Made by a program: the position numbers and the translations under genes. Under the pieces are notes generated by a model, which saw nothing but the letters and a program-made list of their open reading frames with translations, was not told the DNA's origin and made no database searches. Shown here in pieces: positions 1-11,105 of a DNA stretch of 64,000 bases (the stretch's first letter is position 1; each line of letters starts with the position of its first letter). The DNA is from Sarocladium kiliense (taxonomy: Eukaryota; Ascomycota; Sordariomycetes; Hypocreales; Sarocladiaceae): positions 248,001 through 312,000 of the forward strand of contig JAUZTG010000012.1 of NCBI GenBank assembly GCA_030734395.1. The letters run 5' to 3'.

Positions 1-520
1 TGCTTTGTAGCAAATTCCGTGGCATACGCATGCAAACTTGTACTGACAACGTATCTTTAGCTGGGAGGACCTTGAGGACAAGCCCGTCGAGGGCCAATGG
101 GCCTATTTCGAGAGGACAGCTCCGTGAAGTGGCTGCTAAGGACTGGTGTGTAGACTAGGTGGTTTTGCTGTATAAATTGCGCGCCGCGCGGCTCGGATAG
201 ATTCATCAAATGGATGTTTGAAAGCTCATTGTTGTGTTATGCCAGGCTAAGGCGGTGATGTTCTCCCTCTGCACGTCCTTGAGGATCCTGTCAAGTGCAC
301 GAAATAAATCAGGAGCGGCCTTCATAGCCTCAGGAGCTTTGCTTGTGATATGTGTTGCAATCATGATATACCAGCATGAGGCGATGTGTTCGTTCCATGC
401 GGTGTCACGACCTTCAAGAATGGCGCGCAAGATTCAACCTCCAAACTTCGACCATGAACTTTCACGTCAACACACTCCACTTCTCACCACAAAACATCGA
501 CAAAGGCACAGCAAAATGCC
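1..520. other. Left-edge non-coding region and RRN11 leader
   Basis: No gene could be supported here. A minus-strand open stretch (206-430) encodes a helical-looking 74-residue peptide, but it has no ATG at its 5' end (it opens on TTG right after an in-frame stop) and lies against the leader of the RRN11-like gene. The segment probably holds the promoter and 5' leader of that gene. An upstream ATG at 516 overlaps the chosen start at 521 in another frame. Confidence 0.4.
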
Positions 521-1753
521 ATGTCTTCATCTCCAGAGCTTCCACCTGCATTGAGGCCACAGTCAAATAAGCGCAAGAGAAATACCAGCTTTTCCGACCA
601 CACCTCGTACCGTTCAACATCCGTGGGCTCAAACACCATCAATCCACGGAGCCACTCACCCTCAACCATCCGCCAGCTTTCAGTCGCCGGCGTTCCCATC
701 GAAGATGATGACCCAACTCAACATATTTCGCATTTCCCACATCGAGGTCTACCCCGTAAGGCGCCGGCGGATGATGGGGAAGAATCGGAGTGGACTGATG
801 CAGGCGAGGGCTCGCATGATGAGCGTAAGAGGAAGACTAAGCACAAGCCACGCGAGGCGCTGACGGGCCACAACGCCGTGTTGTTGCGCCTTATATATGA
901 GAATTTAGACCGCGGGGACATCGAAGCCGCAAGTCGTTTCTATGGTCACTTGCTCCAGCTGCGAGACCGCGGACGTCCGATCACCGTCCGGCAACACAAC
1001 CTGTGGGCCATCGGTGCAGAGATCCTCATGCGAGAAGGAGAACATCCCGCGGAACCTCACCAAGCAGGTCTGGATTCAACAAAGGACGAGAAAGCATCTC
1101 AACGGCGGTGGGGTCGCGCGGCGAACATGCCCAAGGTCCGGGCATACTATGACTCCCTCATCAGGGAGTTTCCGTTCGACTACAGAAAGCCGGAGATGAC
1201 CAACGCGGTGGACTTTTGGCTTGCACTCATTAACTGCGAGTTCTATAATACGTACACTGAACAGGCTATGGCTCTAGAACGCTTGGATGATCCAAACACC
1301 ATCGATCAGGATGATGAATCACCAAATGAGGACAGATCTGACGAAGGGCGAGATGATAGTGCCCTTGAAGGCCGAAGGGAAAGAAGAGTCTTGCAGCAAA
1401 AGGAGGAGCTGAGGAAACGTACTCTCACAGCGATGGATGGATTAGCGGCAAAGATGGACGAACTCATGCTCGAACCTCCCTACTCCAAACACGACGAGTA
1501 TAAACGACTACGCGCTATGATATCACTTTATATGGCAGACCTCATGGTACCGCATGTCGTCGAATGGGAGGCGGAGATGCGATCTGCGGAAGCTAAGAAG
1601 ACGCGGGAGCAGGACTTTGCCAGGGACCTATTACAGAAGGTGAAGAGAAACGGAGGCGTCCTGGACAAGGCTACGATGGATTTCGTGGATCCGGATGGGG
1701 AGATGGAGGAGGCTGGGCCGGTGTTCTCATCTCTGCCTATTAGGGGTGTATGA
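521..1753 (+). CDS. RRN11: RNA polymerase I core-factor subunit, Rrn11-like
   Basis: Single-exon gene encoding 410 residues. The first 110 or so residues are Ser/Arg/Asp-rich and probably disordered. From about residue 115 a helical domain begins with repeats of TPR character (around YENLDRGDIEAASRFYGHLL and VRAYYDSLIREFPFDYRKP), which is the pattern of the Rrn11 family. An acidic/basic insert lies near residues 255-290 and the C-terminus is helical. Rrn11 is the TPR subunit of the yeast core factor (Rrn6-Rrn7-Rrn11), which recruits Pol I to the rDNA promoter in the nucleolus. ATG 521 begins MSSSPELPP. The gene converges on the EED homologue with only 87 bp between stops. The family call rests on remembered sequence pattern. 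Another TPR-like nuclear protein remains possible, but RRN7 elsewhere in this window is a firmer assignment of the same complex. Confidence 0.62.
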   Translation: MSSSPELPPALRPQSNKRKRNTSFSDHTSYRSTSVGSNTINPRSHSPSTIRQLSVAGVPIEDDDPTQHISHFPHRGLPRKAPADDGEESEWTDAGEGSHDERKRKTKHKPREALTGHNAVLLRLIYENLDRGDIEAASRFYGHLLQLRDRGRPITVRQHNLWAIGAEILMREGEHPAEPHQAGLDSTKDEKASQRRWGRAANMPKVRAYYDSLIREFPFDYRKPEMTNAVDFWLALINCEFYNTYTEQAMALERLDDPNTIDQDDESPNEDRSDEGRDDSALEGRRERRVLQQKEELRKRTLTAMDGLAAKMDELMLEPPYSKHDEYKRLRAMISLYMADLMVPHVVEWEAEMRSAEAKKTREQDFARDLLQKVKRNGGVLDKATMDFVDPDGEMEEAGPVFSSLPIRGV

Positions 1754-1840
1754 GAGAGACATGGCCACGATACGTCTGATGTTTCAAATATACCCAATAT
1801 GGCGTTTTCTTTTTAGAACTCTTTATCTTGATCGAATGGC

Positions 1841-3874
1841 CTACTTTGCCCAGCGCTGCAGGACCATGAGCGAGTTGGAACTCCCCACAACAACACACCA
1901 ATCTCCTCCAGGACTCCAAGCTGTCTGTCTGCCCACAATATTCTTGTTCGACGACTCCGTTTTATGCGCCTTCAACGGCGTAGCCGCATCCACAAGACTA
2001 TACTTCCCGGCCCACGACTCCAAGGTCTCCTGACTCGGCAGACCTCTGACCTCGCCACCTTCCCGGCTGCTCTTCTCGCTGTGTCCCGAAATCTGCGAGT
2101 CCTTGTCGCTGGGGGCGTTTCTAAAGCGGTTCAGCGCGTCAGACTTTGCACGAGGGACGACCTGCTTGAGCCATGTCGGCAGACGCAGAGGTTTCGTTTT
2201 GTCGCGGTCTGGGTCGTTGAGCTCTTTGAGAATGCTATGGTATATCTCGAGACGTTTGAGATCCCAAAAGAAGATGTTGCCACCAGCATTGCAGAAGCCA
2301 AGGACGTGATTCTGGTTAGGGGCTTTATGAAGCTTGAAGCGCATGAAGAATTGCGTGCCACAGCCGGGCGTCTGGAAACTTGCGAGTTTCGTATAGGGGA
2401 CTGGGGAGGGGGAAGCTGCGGTCATGAAGGCTGAGCGTGTCAGCTGACTTGCTGCCGCATCGACTGTTCGAGCCTGGATATATGAAGGAACCGGTGCCAG
2501 GGATGGAGGTGGCGGGGGTGCGCTGGAAGAGAAGCCTTCGATTTCCCAGAGAATGATGGCGTTGTCACGGCAGGCTCTGGACAGAATGCGGTCACCGTAG
2601 AATTGCACGCTGGGGAAAGGCTGTGTTAGCTGGGTCCTTGAAGAGACAAGTTGTGAGCCTCTGACTCACCAGTCGACGATGTCATTATGTACGGCGGATG
2701 TAGAGAAATGAGGGTAATGGACTTGAATCGGGGTGGCGATAGGTTCTTCTGGCAAATTGGGCAAAGTCCACTTCTGGATGTCAATATCAAGCGGCGTAAA
2801 AATAATGCAGATGCACGTACAAGGTTGATGTGGTGGTCGTGGCTGCCAGAGATGATGTATCTCCCAGTTTCATGGAAATCCTGTGTCGTGGTGAGCAAGC
2901 GACCGCCGTATTTTGCGTCATCTAGGGATACGCACTACGCTGAGCAAGCCTCCATGATGACCTTCACCTGCCAAGATTGCCAGACAGGGCATCTTCTTGT
3001 GGGTTTCATGCAAACTCCATATGCGAATACTGGCATCATCAGATGCAGAGGCAATGATCAAGGGGTCCACCGGGGAAGTGACCAGGTCATTCACGTCCTG
3101 TAGTAATCATATTAGCTAGACATTGCAGGCGCGTCTCAGAAGCGAACCTACTCGACCATGTCCTATAAGAGTCTGGTGTGACTGTCAGCTTGGTATCGAT
3201 GACCCTTGAGGAGATGGCTGCTCATACCTCGACTGCTTCGCCAGTGACAACATTGTAGATCTTGACCCTGGCATCGATGCCGCCAACACACAGCCATGGA
3301 TCACCAGTGTTAGGATCTTGTGTCCAAGTGCAACAGCAATTCAAAGCCTCTCTCTGGAAAGTGTCAGGTTGCGTCACTGACGTCTTCTGGGAGCGGCAAT
3401 ATACATACATCGTCATCCCTGATGACTGCTATCACCGAGCAAGGGTTCTTGTCTCCCGTATTGCGGGATAATCTACATATTATGACCTATAAGGGAATCA
3501 GTTTGTCTGGCTCAGAAGGTTATTCGGCACGTGTGTGACACTTACGTGTTTCTTACTGATGGCAGCGAAGATTGCATCTTGATCCAGGGGTTGATATGGG
3601 CAGAACTTGACGTCAAAGAATTCGGGGACACCGTGATCTAACGAGCGAGACCACGTTAGACATGACATTGCGAAGGATTTGAACTGAACATCATGAGACA
3701 CCATACCTGATTCCTCCTCATCTTGGCTTAAGAGATGGGTATCGTCCTATTGCATCTTGATGGTAAGCAGACTGAAGCACAAACATGGATGTGAACTACA
3801 GCACCACTCACATCAAACTTGTAAGAAACACGTAACCGTGGCAATTCAAATGGAGTGCCATCGAGTGAAGCCAT
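1841..3874 (-). CDS. EED: EED/ESC homologue, WD40 subunit of Polycomb repressive complex 2
   Basis: Ten-exon gene on the minus strand: 3812-3874, 3707-3746, 3638 minus one to 3546, 3409-3486, 3228-3353, 3152-3172, 2936-3097, 2821-2880, 2670-2773 and 1841-2609. The exons total 1515 nt and encode 504 residues. EED binds H3K27me3 and scaffolds the H3K27 methyltransferase in PRC2. WD40 blades can be followed in order: PEFFDVKFCPYQP, ALNCCCTWTQDPNTGDPWL, a GHGRDVNDL blade, ASASDDASIRIWSLHE, then FHETGRYIISGSHDHHINL. The diagnostic EED linker HYPHFSTSAVHNDIVDCVQF follows, then FMRFKLHKAPNQNHVLGFCN and a final blade ending LMVLQRWAK. Exon 6 is a 21-nt micro-exon encoding TLIGHGR; it restores a conserved GHG turn that simpler splicing would lose. 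A serine/charged insert lies before the last blade. Start ATG 3874 gives MASLDGTPFELP. The blade order and linker make the family call firm; exon edges are inferred from splice consensus and phase. Confidence 0.9.
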
Positions 3875-6800
3875 GGGGGTCAGTACTACTTCGCCCTACG
3901 CACCATTCACAGCCTGGTGTCCTGGCAAGGCCGTGAGGGTGTGATCAGGGAGAGGTGTCTTGAAGTCCAGGCACCCCCGGGGGCGTCGTCCCTCGGGTCC
4001 GGGGTTGCAAAACGTCTCCGTTAGTCTGACACGGGCAATTTGTACAAGCCAGGGTCCAGGTGGAGAGCCGACAGCTTGGAGCTTGTGCCTGTGGTCAAGG
4101 TGGTGGATGTTAAGAGGGAGTGTCGTCGCTGAGTGCCGGCTCTTGTTGTGGTTAGTATGGCACATCCATCTCCTAGCATAGTGGCTCTTTCAGCGCGTAG
4201 CAGTGGTGATGACCGCGAATCTCCACTGGAGGTGGCAGCACAGTGCTGGCTGCTCTCAATTCGTACAGTGCTCGATCACCACCACCAGTACCTGAGATCC
4301 GGATCGCGCACAGACTACCATCCATCAACTCCCTTCCGACCCTTGCTGTCGCTCATCCGTTCGCCTTGTCTTTTCCAACTGACAGGGGATTGATTTTTGG
4401 GCTTGACTGCCTGCAGCATCAAGTCCCGTTGACCACGCCCGATATGGTCTGGGGCTGCCTTCTCACACAATGCAGGTTCCCGAACGCAACACGCTTATCA
4501 CACCCAGGGAGCTGAGAGACAGGCGATGAAGCAGGATTGGCAACCTTGTTGATCCCGAGTATCTTCGGTCGCCGAGCCCACCCTCTCGCAAAACCAACAT
4601 CAGCTACAACCATTTCCTGCGAATCACTAGATGAGTTGACAGCCTCACTGTCGGATAGGTGCGGTTCACCAAAGACACGAGAAACACTCGAGAGCAGGGT
4701 GGCCCTTAGGCAAGCATTCAAGTGATGGATTCTGAGTCTAACAATCACGGTCGCGTGTACGTACCATGATGCCTGGGATGTGTCTCGTTGAGACCATGCC
4801 TCAGTGATGATGGTGACCAGTCGTTACAGGCACTTTGATGCCAAGGTGAATCCAAGTTGGCCCTTTTACTCCGGCCGCTCCACCCCTCTCGTCTATCAAA
4901 TCATCACATGCTGGACAAGGGTATCTTACAACCGGAAAGAGGGCTAGGACCAAACGGCAACGTTGTGCGTCCATCGACCAAACCCAAAATAACAGGGCCA
5001 GATTGCCAATTCTAGCAGCGCCATGTGTGACGTTGCTGGGCATTATGCAAGGGCTCGACGATAGGCAAGACACCTTTTTCGAGGTGCCTCGTTACAACAT
5101 TCCCAATGCGACACATGTCGAGGCGAGCTTGGTACTACTATACCCGGGGATGCAATAGCACAGTTGCGCAATGTCACGGTTAATCTGGGACGGTGCAGGA
5201 TGTTGAGTATCGTATCAAATCAAAGGTGCTCGCAAGGGCTCGCAACATGTTTTCCCGGCAAAAGCAACGGCACATCTTCCAGCGTGACACATCGAGGTGC
5301 TTAAGCTCTGACAGGCACCCTGCATCAATGCACGTAGCCGTGGCTGGAAAGCCGTTGATTGACAGGTTCGAATCATTGGCTCAATGACGAGCTATGGCAA
5401 GCCAATATTCTTCGGTTCACACAGCTTCCCACAGCCAGCATCCATGCAGACTAGGTATGGACGGACTCGAGACACCGTCAGCGCCACGAGAGGGTATCGA
5501 AACATGCAGAACAGAACTCGCAAGACATTCCTTCCTGGGGTTAAGACTAAGTATGATGGCGCGCGAATTATGCGAGGCCTTGAATTTCTTCTGGTTCGGG
5601 CATATGTCGTGCAACCAACAACTCTGCGTGATGGTGGGCAACACCAAGAGGTCGGTCGGTGAAGCATGCAAAAGCCTTCCTGATGTCCTAGTATACCACC
5701 AATGGAAGCTAGCATGTAGTCCCTCCAACAATGAACCTATGGCTGCGGATCTGGCTCCTGGGCCATGACTGAGCTGTCGCTCTCACCCGGGTCACATAGC
5801 CGTAGAATACCAACGAATCGTGCGGCTTGCAGATTCTCACAGCCTGTGTCTCTTTCGACGTTCCAAGCGGAGCTGTCAACAGTGAAACAATGCAGCTAAG
5901 GAGAGACTAGGGCCGGCAAGCCAGGATACCACCAGTTGTTCGACAGCCGAGTGGGGGCTTGAATTTCGTGAAGTGAGCGAGCGAGTGACCTCAGCTCAAG
6001 GGTGTACTGTAGCTGTAGCTATTGCCATCCAGGTCTTTTGCAAGGATGACGCAGGTTGCGACGGAGCGACAGTGGCGCTGCACGGCAGTTGTGAGTGGCT
6101 GATGGCTTGCCTGCAGAGTACTGTGCTCATACTGTGTGCGGGGAAGGTAGGCCGTGCCGGCACCCACCACCTCCTCCCATCCTCTCCTCGACCAAGGCCT
6201 ACCAACCCACCATGTCGTCAATCTAACGGTCACTACCCCAGCACCCTGTCGTCTCTTTTCTCTTTGTAGCTCTGTCGCCGTATTTGCACACACCCCCCTC
6301 CATCCACGGGCCTGCAAACACTTCGTCAACTTTCATCATGCTACGCAGCGGCATTGGCTTAACCCACGCAGGACCCTTGCTGCCGAAGAGCTGAAGCAGA
6401 GCTACCGGCCTGTGCCGTAAATTATTTAACCCTCGTCATGACCATCACTCCCGACTTCTGATGCCAAAGAACTTCTGTTCAACACTTTCAATTCTACATA
6501 AACGTCTTGCCAGGAGAGAATTGCTCTCGCTCATCTGTCCCAAGACGGTCTGCTCAGACTTGAATAATCCGCCTTCCATCAACACTCCTCAGCCTGTCAA
6601 CAGAAACAGTATTAGCTGTTTGCACTAAATCGGCACCACTGTCCACTGGTTGAACCCACATATCTGACCGTGAGTAGCTCCGTCGGATCACACATGACGG
6701 TCTCGACACACTGCTGCAAGCACGACGCCACTACTAGTCGCCAAGACTGCACTTGAAAGACGGCATTGTCTTACCACGCGATCATCGTTCCTGTCATTCT

Positions 6801-7306
6801 CATACTCTCCACCGGTCTTCTTGCTCCGGGGCTCAAGTACCCCAGAAGCCTATACAACTTCATCGAGGTGGCAGCCGTGGCCTCCGCCGTGCTAAGACAC
6901 TCTTGATTATTGCCTGCCATTTCGCGACCTCAGAAAACCGGCAGGGACATCAACGCTCTAACGTGGGTGCGAACTGAACCCGTACGGAGGTCCTTCAAAG
7001 CCAGACGCCTCCTTCGCCATTGTTGGTCTATGTAGTTGACGGCTGCGTGAGTATTGCCAATTGACAAACATATCTCCAACCTGACATCTCGTTGGCAAAT
7101 CCTCAAACCAGCCTCAAGTCTGGTTCCAGTGCACTTTTTAGAGTGCCTTGACTATACTCCGCCGTTTATCGACAGACGTTAGTCTCACAACCAGTCAATC
7201 ATACCATCGTCGATACCAGACGATCAGGCAAACCCCATATCAGCGACAAAATCCTCACCATATTGCACATTTTCCTGGCTCCAACTTGAGCTTGCACATC
7301 TTTGGC
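3875..7306. other. 3.4 kb divergent intergenic region between EED and the PAS gene
   Basis: This is the longest gap in the window and lies between divergent genes. Several short open frames occur, and at 5384-5768 four of them overlap on both strands. None matches a family I recognise, has a plausible exon structure, or carries codon bias like the neighbours. The last 900 bp before 7307 probably include a long leader for the PAS gene with several upstream ATGs (for example the frame at 6753-6977). A B-box-like GGTTCGAATC occurs near 5366 but does not fold into a tRNA. No repeat or mobile element was evident. Confidence 0.4.
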
Positions 7307-9269
7307 ATGGATTCTACGTTTATGACCATTCACAGTGAGTCCGGCGATGCTCCACCTACATGGAAGGCCGTAATAACAGTACGCAGACTTGAGTTCAGAT
7401 GCGAACATCCTGTTTGCCTCAGACTCGATCTTCGACATACTGGGCTACCAACCGCGTGACGTTGAAGGACGATCATGCTTCGACTACTTCCATCCTGAGG
7501 AGGTGCCACTCGCCCGCTATGTCCATGGACGCGGCGTCCTGATGGACAAAGCCGCGGCCTTGCACTATACACGTATCCGTAACGTGCATGGGCAATGGGT
7601 AGGCTGTGAATGCACTTTCTCTGTCGTTCATGACATCCTCGTCGCTTGTACTAGCATCTACCACCCGGACGAGAAGAGTGAGCGTAAGCACGGCGATAAC
7701 CTTCTACCTTGATCTCCGGCTGACTCTGAGATAGGACGCGCGCAGGATACACCCCAAGTGCGTCGACTCTTCTCGTCGCCCCAGGATCCTCGTTACCACA
7801 TGTTGGGTCACCTTGCTCCCAAATTCACCATGGCGCCTCCGGATCGTGAGCTGCGAGCAGCGCTCATAATCAACCGCTTCACTCGGTCGTTGGCAATCAT
7901 GTTTGCAACCAACTCTGTTGCTGAGATCCTCGGCTTAGAGCCATCTGATCTGCAGAACAAGAGTTTTTACGAATGTATTGACGATAATTGTCTCGACGAT
8001 GCTATGGAATGTATCGAGGCGGCAAAGGCCAACGACTCCATCGCGTATTTGCGATTCTGGTCCAGGGACGCTCGCCGCGAGGACGACCTTGTTGATGAAG
8101 AGAGCGAGGCCGATGAAGACCTCAGTGGAGATACTCTTGCCGGGGGTTCTTCTGGTGCTGGCGAGGGCAATTCAGGCTCTGCCAGCGTCACTTGCGACTC
8201 TACTTCCCGCCGAGACTCCAGTGACTCGGAGCAAGGCGGCGTGCGTCTGGATGCTGCCATGGACCTTGACTCTCCGTTCCAGTCGGCGTCTCCTATGAAA
8301 CGAGAATCACTGAGCCAGGAGCCAGAAGGCGCAAGGATCACATCGGAGGGCCCAGCGAGTGGCGGCAATAACTCAAACCAAGAGTCAGCTGCTCAGTCCT
8401 CCGCCTCGGAAAACGAAACTACGCGCCGTGAGAATCGACGCAACGTGCGGTCTCGCTCCGGACAGCAGCGGCGTCCTTATCCTGTCCCATCTGCCGAGAT
8501 TGAGGCTTTCGTGTCCTGCACTTCCGACGGCTTGGTGGTGATCCTACGTCGAGCTCGACAGCTACCGTCTGCTGCTGCAGGTCCCTCAGCTGCCGAACTC
8601 GGTCGTCAGGGTGTTTTTGCTGCACCTTGGGCCCCTGAACCCGTGGCAGCACACTACGGACGGCCTACGCGTCATGAATCCCAGGTGCCACATGCATCTG
8701 GTTCGCACCACCAGCCGCAGCAGGTGCCTGTTCAGCACGAGGCCCAAGCCACCGGTGGGCCTCCCATGGATGAGCTAATGGCCTCGATTCAAGAAGTTGC
8801 TGTGTTCGCCTGGGCTCTGGTTGGTATCAACCGCAGTTTGTCTACCTATGGTCACGGTAACCCTACGGGCAACGCTCAACCCCCTGAGGACCAGTACTAT
8901 AGTGATAAGTCGAGTGGTTCCGAGATGCCAGCTTATGTCACATCAGGTCAGGGTGATCAGGCACAAGCCTCTCCGTGGGGTGCTTCATCACAGCAGCCCC
9001 CAAATGGCTTCGTTGTCTCTGACAAGGGACAGCCTGTCGAGCCTCGATACACTTCGTATCCCGAACAAGGTGCCAATCAGTTACGTAGCAATGGTCCATG
9101 GTCCAATGGTAACGGAACTTGGCGTGGACAGACACAATTTCCGAACGGCCAGCATGGAAATGTTCTAATGCAGCAGCAGACTGGCGGGTTTCAGAACGGC
9201 ACGGCCTGGGGTCAGAATGCCAATGGCCAACATGGTGCGAACGGCTCAGGTCACCAATCGACTTATTAA
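7307..9269 (+). CDS. Tandem PAS-domain protein with Gln/Asn/Gly-rich tail
   Basis: Three exons: 7307-7334, 7387-7677 and 7735-9269. They total 1854 nt and encode 617 residues starting MDSTFMTIH. PAS-A covers roughly residues 10-100 and includes ILFASDSIFDILGYQP and GRSCFDYFHPEE, the latter at the position of the LOV motif. The flavin-binding GxNCRFLQ signature is absent, so this is not a LOV photoreceptor of White Collar-1 type. PAS-B starts near residue 142 (ALIINRFTRSLAIMFATNSV, then EILGLEPSDLQNKSFYECI). It appears interrupted by about 140 residues of acidic and Ser-rich sequence before its last strands, SCTSDGLVVILRRARQLP, near 365-383. The C-terminal third is Gln/Asn/Gly/Pro-rich, as in transcriptional activators. 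No GATA finger, kinase or DNA-binding domain was seen. A role as a sensor or co-regulator partnering through PAS is inference. Confidence 0.85.
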
Positions 9270-10077
9270 GTTGACCGGTGCTTCGGAAGAACTTGACTGA
9301 TTGAAGCGATGCAGATTTTAAGACAGGGTAAAATCGAACGAGTCTCATGTCATCTGGAATGGTCGACGTCGGGTTGTCAGTATCACACTCTCCTTCAACT
9401 TAGGATAGGAAGCGCGTCTTGGATAAGGAAATAATCTAGGTTCAAAAGTGTGTCCTCAGCTTTAGCTAAAATACTCACCAAAAACAATAAACACTAAGAT
9501 TAGTATGTTCAGTTCCTAGTCATTTGACTTGCTTCTATGTGCCTCGCTGTCATTGCCAACACGAGCCGGGTACAGCAAATACAGTGACTAAGGTGTAGCA
9601 CCTGGAGTAAGGAAGTAAAAGGAAGTAAACAGCCAGCGACGCGGGTGTCTAAGTATCGCATGTAGCTCCCATATCCATAGATATTGCGTTGTCTTTTTTT
9701 CTTTCTCTTCTCATTTTCTATTTTTCAACGAAGGGATGAAGATGCAAGGACTTGAAGTTACAGTAGTAGGCACTCTAGCCAGTCGCCTGTGGGTCGCGGC
9801 GTGTCGAGCGCTGACGTGTGAAGTTGCGACGACCCCTGAAGCAGCTTCAGCCAATCAGAGGGCGAGGTGCCCTCGACGGGACTGGCAGACGTGGAACTTG
9901 AAGCCAGCTTTCGCCAGTTGGTCCAGCTTCATTCGCGACACAACGTCAAAGCAATCACCGACTTTCTCGCCGCATCGAGCTTTCCTGCATCAGTCAGTGC
10001 AGACGGCCGGCACGAGGGACTAGCTAACGAGCAAAAAGAGAGCATTTTCTGAAGCATAGGCTTCTGTTCAGCCGGTC
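9270..10077. other. Intergenic region, PAS gene 3' end to YIPF6 promoter
   Basis: No gene supported. A pyrimidine-rich run (tttttttctttctcttctc-like) near 9690-9725 resembles fungal core-promoter CT boxes upstream of the next gene. A short plus-strand frame at 9736-10023 shows no recognisable protein. Confidence 0.4.
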
Positions 10078-11105
10078 ATGGCTGCTCACAGCGCAAGGGG
10101 CAATTACGCCAGCCCGCCTCTCGACGACGACGACCTGATCGATCCCGATGATGGTTCGCAAAACACTACATCCTCGAATCTATATTTACTCTCTAGCTGA
10201 CATGAGTATCTACAGCCGATCTCAACGACTTCGATGACCCTCTCGCCTCACATGCCCAGCGCCAGCCGGCCCTCAGCGGCAACATCGGTTCTTCCTCCTC
10301 CTCCCGCCCTCTCAACGAAGGCCTCCTCACCTCCTCCATCCCCGGCGAGGACCGCTCCGCCGCCCAATCCACCATCGACGAGTCTGTCTGGGAAACCCTC
10401 CGTCGTGACCTCCTCGCCGTTTGGGCAAAGCTCCGCGAAGTCCTCTACCCACGCTACCTCCTTGGCGGGACTATGTTCGACAGCGACAACGGTCTACGCG
10501 GTGCTTACTCTTCCATTCGTGGCGCTGGTATCACTGGCACTCGCGAGGAGCTGACAGGATTGGCGAGCAGAGTCATGGATGCTGAGGCGCTCTTGCAGAG
10601 TAATATGAGCCCTGGGTTGAGGGATTGGGATCTTTGGGGTCCACTGATCTTCTGCCTTCTGTTGAGCTTGTTGTTGAGCTTTACAGCGAGAGCGGATCAG
10701 AAGGATGCGGTGTTCAGCGGAGTCTTTGCCATGGTTTGGCTGGGTGAGGCGGTGGTGACCCTGCAGATCAAGCTGCTTGGTGGAAACATGTACGTGATCC
10801 TGCCTGCTTCACGTCTTTGTTCGAAAACACACATTCACTAACATTTACATCACAGCTCCTTCGCGCAGAGCGTTTGTATCATCGGATACACTCTGTTCCC
10901 TCTTGTTCTGGCCGCCATGATGTCTGCACTAGGACTTCACTGGATCGCACGTATTCCCGTCTACCTTGTGCTCATCGCATGGTCGCTTGCGGCCGGTGTG
11001 AGCATTCTAGGAGGCAGTGGCGTGGTGAAGAACCGTGTTGCCATTGCTGTGTACCCTCTCTTGGTATTCTACCTCGGACTGGGATGCTTGTGCTTCATTA
11101 GCTGA
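10078..11105 (+). CDS. YIP4: Yip1-family Golgi membrane protein, YIPF6/Yip4 type
   Basis: Three exons: 10078-10153, 10216-10789 and 10856-11105, encoding 299 residues. Yip1-family proteins are five-pass membrane proteins of the ER-Golgi that bind Rab GTPases. The N-terminal 115 residues are acidic and Ser-rich. The family core starts at ESVWETLRRDLLAVWAKLRE and LYPRYL. The hydrophobic segments are LWGPLIFCLLLSLLLSF, a second one around VFAMVWLGEAVV, then IGYTLFPLVLAAMMSALGLH, VYLVLIAWSLAAGVSILGG and VAIAVYPLLVFYLGLGCLCF. The arrangement WDLWGPLIFCL plus IGYTLFPL is typical of the YIPF6/Yip4 branch. The first intron has an unusual donor (GTTCGC) but a good CTGAC branch site, and joins DPDD to ADLNDFDDP in frame. 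Another Yip1-family gene of a different branch sits at 29805-30802. Confidence 0.87.

Noticed and set aside
206..430. Minus-strand 74-residue frame at the left edge
   Set aside because: It opens on TTG right after an in-frame stop, has no usable upstream exon without overlapping the RRN11-like gene, and shows no family similarity.
5355..5385. B-box-like GGTTCGAATC suggesting a tRNA gene
   Set aside because: The flanking bases do not form a T-arm stem or a cloverleaf, and no A box lies at the right distance. The similar GATTCGAATCC near 18848 fails for the same reason.
5384..5768. Four overlapping open frames on both strands
   Set aside because: The frames lack recognisable motifs and splice-supported extension. 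Simultaneous openness points to base composition rather than coding; kept only as part of the empty-region finding.
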